Shown here: positions 24,693 through 33,252 of the stretch, in pieces
Layout: each line of letters opens with the position of its first letter
How positions within the stretch are numbered: the first letter of the stretch is position 1
NCBI GenBank assembly: GCA_002869435.1
Contig: PKSX01000126.1
Location: forward strand, 1-43,833
Reading direction: 5' to 3'
DNA length: 43,833 bases
Source: Marinilabiliales bacterium
Lineage (GTDB): Bacteria; Bacteroidota; Bacteroidia; Bacteroidales; DTU049
The notes under the pieces: generated by a model
Databases searched by the model: none
Told to the model about the DNA's origin: nothing
Seen by the model: the letters and a program-made list of their open reading frames with translations, nothing else
Program-made: the position numbers and the translations under genes

Positions 24693-25367
24693 CTATACAA
24701 CGTCGATCATGTCATTCAACTGATTGAACTTCGCCTTGTAATCCTGAATGGATAGCTTAATTATTTCTTTGGCTTCGTCGCTTCCGTATATATGCGAAAT
24801 CTCTGCATTTCTGGGTTCACCAGGCATGTCTTTGTAAGTAAGGAAATAGTGACGCAAACGATCGATAATGAGTTTAGGCAATTCGCTTATGTCATTAAAA
24901 TCACCATAAGTAGCATCATCATTTAGCACCGCAATAATTTTATCATCAGCTTCATTTTTGTCGATCATTCTAAAACCCCCAATGGGGATAGCACGTGCCA
25001 GCACATTGCCATGAAATATGTTTTTCTCAGTAAGCACACAAATATCAAGAGGATCGCCGTCGCCTTTTATATTCTCCCTCTCACACTTTTCACCACAATA
25101 ATTCCCGATTGAATCACCACAAAAGGTTTGCGGCAAAAAACCATAAAGTGCCGGAATTACATTTGAATACTTCTGGGGGCGGTCTATTGTTAAATAGCCA
25201 CTCCGTTTATCCACCTCATATTTCACTGTATCAGTTGGTACTACTTCAATAAATGCGGTTACCAGATCCGGGGCGTTATCTCCGATTTCAATCCCATGCC
25301 AGGGATGAGATTTATATCTCAAACCCATAATGCGGCCAATCGGATCCATTAAAATGTTGGAAGACAT
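24693..25367 (-). CDS. ppa: Inorganic pyrophosphatase (family I)
   Basis: A 224-residue soluble pyrophosphatase. The metal-binding signature GDGDPLDICVL (DxDPxD) and the active-site segments YEVDKRSGYLTIDR and YGFLPQTFCGD are clear. IPIGGFRMIDKNEADDKIIAV and LPKLIIDRLRHYFLTYKD are further family landmarks. It hydrolyses the PPi made by biosynthetic reactions, including the ATP sulfurylase encoded elsewhere in the window. It is convergent with the ftsB-like gene, with only 3 bp between the stops, and has a possible TAATTTTG -7 box upstream (25386-25379). Confidence 0.94.
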   Translation of the reverse strand: MSSNILMDPIGRIMGLRYKSHPWHGIEIGDNAPDLVTAFIEVVPTDTVKYEVDKRSGYLTIDRPQKYSNVIPALYGFLPQTFCGDSIGNYCGEKCERENIKGDGDPLDICVLTEKNIFHGNVLARAIPIGGFRMIDKNEADDKIIAVLNDDATYGDFNDISELPKLIIDRLRHYFLTYKDMPGEPRNAEISHIYGSDEAKEIIKLSIQDYKAKFNQLNDMIDVV

Positions 25368-25378
25368 ATTTTTATTTG

Positions 25379-25386
25379 CAAAATTA
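25379..25386 (-). promoter_or_regulatory. Possible -7 element of ppa
   Basis: Minus-strand TAATTTTG, 12 bases before the ATG at 25367. No -33 box at the expected distance. Confidence 0.35.
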
Positions 25387-25453
25387 CACTTTTATTGTCA
25401 AAGCTATTTCATCAAACCAATAAACATATGATTATCTTAATATGTAAGGTGTG

Positions 25454-25485
25454 TTTGGGCATATCAAAAAAATGTTTGATCTTTG
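25454..25485 (+). promoter_or_regulatory. Promoter of the small exported protein gene
   Basis: TTTG at 25454-25457, a 20-base spacer and GATCTTTG at 25478-25485 (one mismatch to TAnnTTTG). This leaves a 5' leader of about 70 bases before the ATG at 25563. Confidence 0.5.
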
Positions 25486-25562
25486 CAAAACTCAAATTGG
25501 AGGGTACAGTGATTATGTTTATTTGGCATAATAATTGAGCCCAAAGAAAAAAACGTTTTGTT

Positions 25563-25991
25563 ATGAGATTATTAGTATTAGCAATCTTCACAGCGCTTGT
25601 TTTCGCTATCGGAAACAATGCCCAGGCTCAGGATGCAAAAGTTTATATAAATCAGCATGGACAGGTTATCGAAGTATTTGGTGATCCACCTGCCAATTCA
25701 TATTACCTTGATAATGCAGGTCACATTCGTAAAGTAGATGGCAATGGCATTTATGTCCTCGATGGTGTAAATATTATTCCTTTCCAGGAGGCAAAAATGG
25801 AATCTGAAGGAACCCGTGGAGGAGACCCTCCCGCTCCAGGCGGACCTACCAGATATTATATTGGGGAGGATATGCAACTGCATGTCGATGATGGCGGGAA
25901 TCATGGTAGAAGCTATCATACCAATGAATATGGAAAACTACTGGAAAACAAAGGAAAAAAGAAAGACAACCAGGGCAATTCCACTAACTAA
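25563..25991 (+). CDS. Small exported protein of unknown function
   Basis: A 142-residue protein not recognised. Residues 1-22 form a signal peptide with an AQAQ cleavage region. The mature part contains short repeated motifs of the form YxxNxxGxxxxVxG (KVYINQHGQVIEVFG, SYYLDNAGHIRKVDG, YHTNEYGKLLENKG), a Pro/Gly-rich segment (GGDPPAPGGPTRYY) and a basic, polar tail (KGKKKDNQGNSTN). It could be a small surface or periplasmic protein. It has its own promoter-like sequence. The next gene is convergent, with a 3 bp gap. Confidence 0.7.
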   Translation: MRLLVLAIFTALVFAIGNNAQAQDAKVYINQHGQVIEVFGDPPANSYYLDNAGHIRKVDGNGIYVLDGVNIIPFQEAKMESEGTRGGDPPAPGGPTRYYIGEDMQLHVDDGGNHGRSYHTNEYGKLLENKGKKKDNQGNSTN

Positions 25992-25994
25992 TAT

Positions 25995-28991
25995 CTATCC
26001 TAAATCTAGCATTGATTTGACCTGAATACCGTCTTTGCAAATTACACCAAGACTTTTCTTACCGTCAATAATAACGCTAACAGGTTTTTTCAGTTGAACA
26101 TGCCTGATTAAACCATTATCGAAAATCGCTTCCTGTGCATTTAGATAGTCATAATCATAATGCCCTTCCTTTATGTGCGGATTAATGGTTAGATACCCTA
26201 CTCTGAATGAAGTCAGATTCTGGAAAAAGTGAGTGCCTTGACTTGGTTCGATATTGAAATGCTCAAGACCTGCCTCTACTATAACTTTGGCACCGCTTAT
26301 CTGCGACCATTTTACCGGAATACCAAGCCATGGATCGCTTGAACCCCACCGGCCCGGACCAATTATTAAATAGGGTATGTTTTTCTCAACAAATTGCGCA
26401 TTGAGCCTGTCTACTTCCTGTGCTATTTCCTGTGTTTTTGAAGCATCAAAATTTTCGGGGTTTACATACACTATATCGCGAATATTTTCAGTAAGCCCAT
26501 TGCCCAATGCCGACCTGCTGATTATCAAACAATCTTCTTCAGAGATTTCATCTTCAAGAATCTGAATATTCTCCTTATTATCAACAATTGGCCGAATCTG
26601 CAACAGATTAAACTTTGATTCCTGACTTTTCGCACAAATATTTGCCGCAAATTCTATTTCAACGGGCTTACCCATTTCCTGTGCCCCTATTTTCAGAATA
26701 TCAGACACAATCTCAGCCAGTGGAAAACTCTTATGCTTCAGTATTCTGTTAAAGGTAACCACCTTTAGGCCCCCTTCCTGAATACCATCTACAATACGGT
26801 CGTCGTTGTAAACATATGTTGATGCAACATTCTTAAATGATTTGTATTGAGATGCTTCTCTAACCCGTACCTTTTTAATATTAGCTCCATCGTCTACCGT
26901 CGGAGTAAAAGACGAATCTTTCAGGTCAATTGCATAAAACTCCTTTTGTGTATCCTTCATCACCATTTCAGGATTACTAAGCTGTATTATTTTTTCGGGG
27001 TATTCAGGTGAAAATCTTAGCGAAACGCCCCCGTCAACAATATACTTACCAAGACCATATGCAACATTAACAATACCATCCTCTGCTGTTTCAGGTGCAA
27101 TCGGATAAAAGTTTATGGATCGGGCCACACCGCTAATTGTGGGGAAATACAAGTCATTTTCAGTATTTCCACAGATTTCCTGCAGAACTACAGCCATTTT
27201 TTCTTCATCAATAACATTTGACGTGGCCTTCATATAAGCCTTACTGTCTCTGAAATATACTGATGCATATACCGACTTTATAGCCTGCGCCAAAGCTGTA
27301 ATCTTCTGCTTAGCATTACCTGTATTGGGAATCATATATGTGGAGTAAATCCCTGCAAAAGGCTGATAATGACTATCTTCAAGCAGACTACTCGACCTCA
27401 CTGCTATAGGTTTTTCCATTACACTGATAATAGCTTTCAAATCTTCGAAAACAAAATCAGGCAATTGAGCATCAAGAAATTTCTGAAGAATCTCTTCATC
27501 GTTCATTTCACTCAAACCGATCATATAAAGATCATTCAGCAACATAAACTCATCAAAAAGATCTGTTGAAAGCACTACTGTCTTGGGAATACTAATACTA
27601 ACCCCGTTAAACTTATTAAGGAGATTATGCCGCTTAATAATATTGTCTATAAATGCAAGCCCACGACCTTTCCCACCAAGATTTCCATCGCCAAGCCTGC
27701 TAAAAATAATGTATTTATTATACTTTTCCTTATTGAACTGTGCAATTACTCCCCGACCTTTATCGGAACGATATCTGGCAATGGCATTATATAAAAACTC
27801 TCTGGCTTCATCCATGTTCTTGAAATCACGTGAATCAGCCTTTCTAAATAAGTTTGCCAGCGAGAACAATGCTCTGGCTCGGAGCCATTTTGAAAAATGA
27901 TTACGCTGAATATGATAACGCAATGAACTATCAGGAATATCATATATAATTTCCTGTAAAGACTGCAGATTATGAGCAGAATTAATCTCTGTCTGTGTAT
28001 CCGGATCTATCACTTTAAAATCACCGAATGCAAGATAATCGCGAATAAAACCACGCATCTCATGAAGTAAGGAAGATGAGTACTTATGTAAGAACTTAAC
28101 TTTTACCTCCTTTGCAAAACGCTCATTAGACAAATCTGAAGACTGTAATAAAAACGGCAGATAAGGATCGTTAGATTTTACAATTTGAGCCAATTTAATT
28201 CCGGCATATTGATCTTTAACACCACCTTTTTTAAATGTAACATCAGATATTATTCCGAGCATCTGCGTTTTATACATTTCGTATAATGAAATGGCCTGCT
28301 CAAAATTTGTTGCCAACAAAATTTTGGGTCTGCCTCTCATGCGAAGCATCATTTGATGCTCATTCAACCCTTCAGTCATAAACTCTCTCGACTGCTCAAA
28401 AATAATGGAATAAATATTGGGCAAATACGATGAATAATATCTTATAGAATCCTCGACCAGCAAAATACACTGCACACCTACCTGACGCACATCAAAGTGC
28501 GTATTCATCTTATCTTCAATCAACTTGATTACACCTACCAGTATTCGAGGGTTCCCGAGCCAACTAAATACATAATCTATCACACCCAAATCTTCATGCG
28601 CAAGTTTACTGGACACTTCTTTTGAAAAAGGTGTAAGAATTACAATTGGAATTTGGCTAAAACGCTTTTTTATTTCTCGTGAAAGCTCGAAAGAATTGCT
28701 GTCGGTAATACTAAGCATATTAATAACCAGATCGATATTTCCGCGATCCAGATACATGAAAGCTTCTTCAGTACTGTGGGCTTTAAAAAATACCGGAGGA
28801 TAACGAAGATTCAAAGAAACATATTCCTGAAAAATAGTTTCGTTAATACGCCCGTCTTCCTCCAGAATAAATGCATCGTATGTACTGCAAATAAGTAAAA
28901 CATGCTGAATACGTCGCTGCATGAGATGGTCAAACGACGTATCGCGAAAGAAATAATGCTCCAGATCAAATTTCTTAGTTATCCTGCTCAT
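25995..28991 (-). CDS. Receiver-domain/PEP-synthase-like ATP-grasp protein (shorter paralogue)
   Basis: A 998-residue protein. Residues of about 27-162 resemble a receiver domain without phosphorylation residues (the phosphoacceptor position is Met92 in LVINM, the acidic pair is ST). Residues of about 172-325 are a second receiver with Glu180/Asp181 (LVEDS), Asp250 (IISDV), Ser284/285 (QSSD) and Lys303. Residues of about 430-802 are a PEP synthase/PPDK-type ATP-grasp domain (GGKGRG at 439-444, PIAVRSSSLLEDS, PVEIEFA, LLQIRPI). The phosphohistidine and PEP/pyruvate barrel domains of PEP synthase are absent. Instead a conserved tail contains GPGRWGSSDPWLGIPVKW and SQGTHFFQN. Its start overlaps the stop of the longer paralogue by 17 bp. 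A signalling or phosphotransfer role is inferred. Confidence 0.85.
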   Translation of the reverse strand: MSRITKKFDLEHYFFRDTSFDHLMQRRIQHVLLICSTYDAFILEEDGRINETIFQEYVSLNLRYPPVFFKAHSTEEAFMYLDRGNIDLVINMLSITDSNSFELSREIKKRFSQIPIVILTPFSKEVSSKLAHEDLGVIDYVFSWLGNPRILVGVIKLIEDKMNTHFDVRQVGVQCILLVEDSIRYYSSYLPNIYSIIFEQSREFMTEGLNEHQMMLRMRGRPKILLATNFEQAISLYEMYKTQMLGIISDVTFKKGGVKDQYAGIKLAQIVKSNDPYLPFLLQSSDLSNERFAKEVKVKFLHKYSSSLLHEMRGFIRDYLAFGDFKVIDPDTQTEINSAHNLQSLQEIIYDIPDSSLRYHIQRNHFSKWLRARALFSLANLFRKADSRDFKNMDEAREFLYNAIARYRSDKGRGVIAQFNKEKYNKYIIFSRLGDGNLGGKGRGLAFIDNIIKRHNLLNKFNGVSISIPKTVVLSTDLFDEFMLLNDLYMIGLSEMNDEEILQKFLDAQLPDFVFEDLKAIISVMEKPIAVRSSSLLEDSHYQPFAGIYSTYMIPNTGNAKQKITALAQAIKSVYASVYFRDSKAYMKATSNVIDEEKMAVVLQEICGNTENDLYFPTISGVARSINFYPIAPETAEDGIVNVAYGLGKYIVDGGVSLRFSPEYPEKIIQLSNPEMVMKDTQKEFYAIDLKDSSFTPTVDDGANIKKVRVREASQYKSFKNVASTYVYNDDRIVDGIQEGGLKVVTFNRILKHKSFPLAEIVSDILKIGAQEMGKPVEIEFAANICAKSQESKFNLLQIRPIVDNKENIQILEDEISEEDCLIISRSALGNGLTENIRDIVYVNPENFDASKTQEIAQEVDRLNAQFVEKNIPYLIIGPGRWGSSDPWLGIPVKWSQISGAKVIVEAGLEHFNIEPSQGTHFFQNLTSFRVGYLTINPHIKEGHYDYDYLNAQEAIFDNGLIRHVQLKKPVSVIIDGKKSLGVICKDGIQVKSMLDLG

Positions 28992-31900
28992 TATTCTCCT
29001 GTATTACAGCGATACGTTTTTTCCCGTCCATTCTTATGTCAATTGGGTTTTCAAATCTCACATGGCGGGTATACTTCATATCTTTTACTACCTTCTGTGT
29101 GTGAATTTTATCCCACTTAATATAACTCTTACTTGTACTGTTGATTGAAAAATATCCGATACTCAATGAAGTTACATTATGAAAGAAATGACTTCCCATG
29201 GATGCATCGAGTGGAAAATCTTCCAGATCTGTTTCTACAATTGCTTTTGCATGACTTATTTGATGCCATACCACAGGTATGCCGATAAAACGATCCCGTG
29301 TCCCCCACCTGCCCGGACCAATAAGCATGTACTTTTTATTTTTATCACCAAGACGCTTATTATGTTCCTCAATTTCCTTGGCAATTTCCATGGTCTTGGT
29401 TTTGTCGAAAACATCATTTTTAACAAAAACAAGATCACTCACTCCTTCAATCCGTCCATTTCCCATACTTTTCTCTGCAAAAAGCAAAATCTGGTTTTCA
29501 TTAATATCTTTCATATCAATTTCATAATCCTGAACATCACCAATCAATGGTTTAATTTGCAGGAGATAAAATGAAGCATGACCATCCTCATCCTTATTCA
29601 GATCAATGGCAAACTCAATTTCCACAGGGCTCCCCATGCTTTCTTTCACCATTTGTAAAATTGTAGTAATGGTAGAAGCCAGAGGGATATAATTATACTT
29701 AAGGATGTTTGCAAAATTTATAATGCGCGGGCCGTTCTTATCTATGCCGGCAGTAATACTATTTGAATCAGGATCAAAAACCGAAGCACAATGCTTCAAT
29801 GTTCCATGTTTTTCAGAATCCCAGATATCGAGTTGCTTCAAACCTGCCATATCGCCTTCCAGCAAATTAATATCATGTTTTCCTAAATCAACTGCAAGAA
29901 ATTCCACCTGCGAGTTCTTTATAATATCCTTCATGCTGTTGATCTCAACTTTTGGATACACCGGTGAAAAGCGATAAGCCCTGTCGCCTTCAACAACATA
30001 TTTCCCCAAACCAACCGCCATAACGGCAACACCCTCTTCAGGCTTCATATTAGCTATGGGATAGTAATTATAAGATTGAGCGGTACCACTAATATGCGGA
30101 TAAAAATACTTCTCATACTGATTACCTACAACTTCCTGAAGCACAATGGCCATTTTTTCTTCTTCTATTTTATACGCAACAGACTCAATATAACCCTTTG
30201 CTATATCACTAAAAACAGACGCATATACCATTTTAATGGCATCAGCTAGTTGCTGGAGCCTTGTATCATAGTCCGGATGAGAGTTTGGCAGCAAATAAGT
30301 CTCAAAAATACCGGCAAAAGGTTGCCGCATAGAATCTTCAAAAAGCCCTGATGACCTTACAGCAATGGGCTTGTTTATCATTTTAAGGATTTTTTTTAGT
30401 TTCTTAATTAGCCCATTGCTAAGATTTGCTTCAAGAAAATGCTTGGCCAGAACTTTAAAGGGCTCATTCAGTGCAATGTCCCAAAGCTCATTTCTACTCA
30501 TAAAAAGTTCAAACTCTTCAACACCTATTATGGCAGTTCTCGGTGCTTTTATTTTAATATCCTTAAATATTGTATTAAAATCAAAACTATAAATCAGACT
30601 ATTGATAAAAGAAATCCCCCGACCTTTGCCCCCAATGGAACCGGGCGATAAGCTTATAATATTTCCCTCTTCAAAATAATCAACATCTTCAAATTGAACA
30701 ACCCGTCCGCGATTTTTTTCATTTCTGTGCTGTTGAATAATACGCAGCAGAAACTCACGTATTTCAGCAGGAGTTTCAAAATCAGACACCTTTTTGTTTC
30801 CTAGAATTTTAGCTACCTGAATTTCACCACGAGCCATAAGCCATAAAGAAAAGTGATTTCTCCTGCTATGATAAATCAGGGACTCATCAGGGATGTTTCG
30901 CAAATGCGTTTCAAACTCTTTCAGTGTACGTGCTATGGCAATTTCCCGACCATCAGGGTTGCGGTAGATAAAATTTCCAAATCCAAGATAATGACTAATA
31001 AAACTACGTATATCGGCTGTAAGTGTCTCAGAGTTTTTATCAATAAAAGTACTTTTCAGCTCGTATGCTTTAGCAGCATTCTCAATATCAGACGATTGTA
31101 TGATTATTGGTAAATCTTTAAGTTGATTGCGCACAGATTTTACAAGATGAAAACCGGCTTTTGCGCAAGTCTTGCCTTTTTTCTCAAATTTCACATCGCT
31201 GATCATGCACAACATATATTCGCTGTACTTGTTTACCAAATCCATTGCCTCTTCATAATTACTGGCCAACAGGATTTTAGGGCGTCCGCGAAGTTTCAGT
31301 ACTTTGTAAAGTTCATCAGTAGTTACATCATCAATAATACGTTTGGTCTGCTCCATTACAATTGAATAAAGCAATGGTAGATATCGACTGTAATATCGCG
31401 GACTATCCTCAACTACAAGTATCACACGAACCAAAGCTAATCTGGTATCATTATCAACATTCACCTTATCTTCAAGGTGTTTCACCATGGCAAAAAATAC
31501 GGAGGGCTCTCCATTCCAGTAGAAAATCTTATCGAAAAAGCAATTATTTGTTCCTCTGGATTCAAGTTCATGATTAAAAGACTTATTATTGACCAGGAAA
31601 TATACCGGGATATATGGATATTCCTGTTTGATTTTACGGCATATTTCAAAAGGAGTTTTCAAATCAGCTCCCACCATATAAATAACCAGATCGAAATGCT
31701 TTTGCTGCAATTGCAATAATGCTTCCTCCTCGGTACTAACCCCTGTAATTCTTGGAAAACTAGATAGATTTAACTGCTGATATTCACCTAAAACATGTTC
31801 TGCAAAACGTCCTTCCTTTTCAATAGAATATGCATCGTACAAAGTAGCAATCAATAGGATTTCCTTAACTTTAAACGGCATCAGATCATGGAATATATCC

Positions 31901-32433
31901 CGGTCATAATTTTGTCGATACAGATACTTTTCAAAAAGCTGCATACCGGTGCTTCCACTAATTGGCTTATCCGTTCCGATATCAAATTTATTGGATTGAT
32001 ACGTGTTAAAAACCTGTTTTGCTTTATAGCTGTTGATATATCCGGTTAGCAGACTTACAACATTGTCAAGCATATTGATTTCTTCAACCAAAAACGGCCC
32101 CTGGAATCTTTCGGGATATTTTTGTGTATAATGAATGCTGATTTTGCCACTAATATTATCAATACTTGAAAATTCCTTCTCGAGTTTTTCCTTGTGTTTT
32201 TTATCGTAACCCTGCGTTTGGGAATGGAATTCACCGAAGTCTATTCTTGCTTCTGTGTTTTCCGGATATTGCATGGCATTTGGTAATATCAGACATATAT
32301 GTTGAATGGTGTCGTTAACAGGCTTATTTTCCTTAATAATACTCGTGGTTTTATTAATAGCAGCAAGTTCTTTCAACCGCTCACGATTCTCAAACATCAA
32401 CTCCTCGAAGTTCTTTTCCGTTTTCTTAGCCAT
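28975..32433 (-). CDS. Sensor/receiver/PEP-synthase-like ATP-grasp protein (longer paralogue)
   Basis: A 1152-residue protein. Residues of about 1-140 resemble the GAF/PAS-like sensor found at the N-termini of some histidine kinases (KELAAINKTTSIIKEN, IDFGEFHS, QGPFLVEEINMLDNVVSLL). Residues of about 188-325 are a degenerate receiver (Met253 at the phosphoacceptor position). Residues of about 335-485 are an intact-looking receiver (Glu342, Asp343, Asp413, Ser447, Lys466). Residues of about 590-963 are the PEP-synthase ATP-grasp domain (GGKGRG 601-606, AVRSSGLFEDS, PVEIEFAID, LLQIKPL). The tail has GPGRWG at 1039-1044 and SMGSHFFHN. There is no phosphohistidine or PEP barrel. It is the upstream member of a tandem paralogue pair translated in one operon. 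Confidence 0.85.
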   Translation of the reverse strand: MAKKTEKNFEELMFENRERLKELAAINKTTSIIKENKPVNDTIQHICLILPNAMQYPENTEARIDFGEFHSQTQGYDKKHKEKLEKEFSSIDNISGKISIHYTQKYPERFQGPFLVEEINMLDNVVSLLTGYINSYKAKQVFNTYQSNKFDIGTDKPISGSTGMQLFEKYLYRQNYDRDIFHDLMPFKVKEILLIATLYDAYSIEKEGRFAEHVLGEYQQLNLSSFPRITGVSTEEEALLQLQQKHFDLVIYMVGADLKTPFEICRKIKQEYPYIPVYFLVNNKSFNHELESRGTNNCFFDKIFYWNGEPSVFFAMVKHLEDKVNVDNDTRLALVRVILVVEDSPRYYSRYLPLLYSIVMEQTKRIIDDVTTDELYKVLKLRGRPKILLASNYEEAMDLVNKYSEYMLCMISDVKFEKKGKTCAKAGFHLVKSVRNQLKDLPIIIQSSDIENAAKAYELKSTFIDKNSETLTADIRSFISHYLGFGNFIYRNPDGREIAIARTLKEFETHLRNIPDESLIYHSRRNHFSLWLMARGEIQVAKILGNKKVSDFETPAEIREFLLRIIQQHRNEKNRGRVVQFEDVDYFEEGNIISLSPGSIGGKGRGISFINSLIYSFDFNTIFKDIKIKAPRTAIIGVEEFELFMSRNELWDIALNEPFKVLAKHFLEANLSNGLIKKLKKILKMINKPIAVRSSGLFEDSMRQPFAGIFETYLLPNSHPDYDTRLQQLADAIKMVYASVFSDIAKGYIESVAYKIEEEKMAIVLQEVVGNQYEKYFYPHISGTAQSYNYYPIANMKPEEGVAVMAVGLGKYVVEGDRAYRFSPVYPKVEINSMKDIIKNSQVEFLAVDLGKHDINLLEGDMAGLKQLDIWDSEKHGTLKHCASVFDPDSNSITAGIDKNGPRIINFANILKYNYIPLASTITTILQMVKESMGSPVEIEFAIDLNKDEDGHASFYLLQIKPLIGDVQDYEIDMKDINENQILLFAEKSMGNGRIEGVSDLVFVKNDVFDKTKTMEIAKEIEEHNKRLGDKNKKYMLIGPGRWGTRDRFIGIPVVWHQISHAKAIVETDLEDFPLDASMGSHFFHNVTSLSIGYFSINSTSKSYIKWDKIHTQKVVKDMKYTRHVRFENPIDIRMDGKKRIAVIQENNEQDN

Positions 32434-32544
32434 TTCACAATTATATTGAGGGTTCTAATGTAGCAAAAATGATTGAGACCGTCGATAATAAATAAGTTTT
32501 AAATTTTCTCGGAATTCTTACCTTTACAGTTCAATTCATGTGCA

Positions 32545-33252
32545 ATGCCGGATAAAAAGAAAAAATCGATTCGCAACTGGGCAGCTGATGACAGGCCAAG
32601 GGAGAAAATGCTTCTCAAAGGGCGCGAGTCATTGAGCAATGCTGAACTTATTGCAGTTTTGATTGGTTCAGGCACAAAAGAGCTGTCTGCACTTGAACTT
32701 GCCAGAGAACTTCTGGCGCATTTTGATGAACAGTTTGCAAAACTTTCAAAAGCAAGTCCTAAAGAACTCATGAAAATACCCGGTGTTGGCATTGCGAAGG
32801 CTGTATCAATAGTAGCAGCTTTTGAGCTTGCGAGAAGAAAAGAGGGCGAATCAGAGCATGAAGAAATAAGCATAAGAAGGTCTGACGACGCTGTCAAAAT
32901 CATTGCACCATATCTGAGGGATAAAACCCATGAGGAGTTTTATATGATCTGCCTTAATCAAGCCAACAAACCTCTAAGCATAAACAAAATAGGCGAAGGT
33001 GGCTTCGCCAGCACATTGGTCGATGTGCGAAAGCTGTACCGAATTGCCCTGCAGGATATGGCAGTAGGAATCATTCTTGCCCATAATCATCCTTCCGGAA
33101 ACCTAAGCCCAAGTGAAAACGATATTTTACTGACTATGAAAATCAAGAGGGCCGGTGAAATATTCGACATTAAAGTACTCGACCATATAATAATTGGTGA
33201 AAAATCGTATTATAGTTTCACCGACAACGGACAAATAAACGATAACGAATGA
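32545..33252 (+). CDS. radC: RadC-family JAB domain protein
   Basis: A 235-residue member of the RadC/DUF2466 family. The N-terminal part contains a helix-hairpin-helix-like element (LMKIPGVGIAKAVSIVAAFEL). The C-terminal JAB/MPN domain has the JAMM zinc motif HNHPSGNLSPSEND, with the supporting Glu in EEFYMICLNQ. Its biochemical activity is unclear, and the old link to DNA repair is doubtful. The ATG at 32545 is the only sensible start. Its stop overlaps wecB by 4 bp (ATGA), making it the first gene of a five-gene coupled run. Confidence 0.93.
   Translation: MPDKKKKSIRNWAADDRPREKMLLKGRESLSNAELIAVLIGSGTKELSALELARELLAHFDEQFAKLSKASPKELMKIPGVGIAKAVSIVAAFELARRKEGESEHEEISIRRSDDAVKIIAPYLRDKTHEEFYMICLNQANKPLSINKIGEGGFASTLVDVRKLYRIALQDMAVGIILAHNHPSGNLSPSENDILLTMKIKRAGEIFDIKVLDHIIIGEKSYYSFTDNGQINDNE

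Noticed and set aside
25995..32433. Calling the two large genes ppsA (phosphoenolpyruvate synthase)
   Set aside because: Only the ATP-grasp domain is present. The phosphohistidine and PEP-binding domains are missing and receiver domains are fused.
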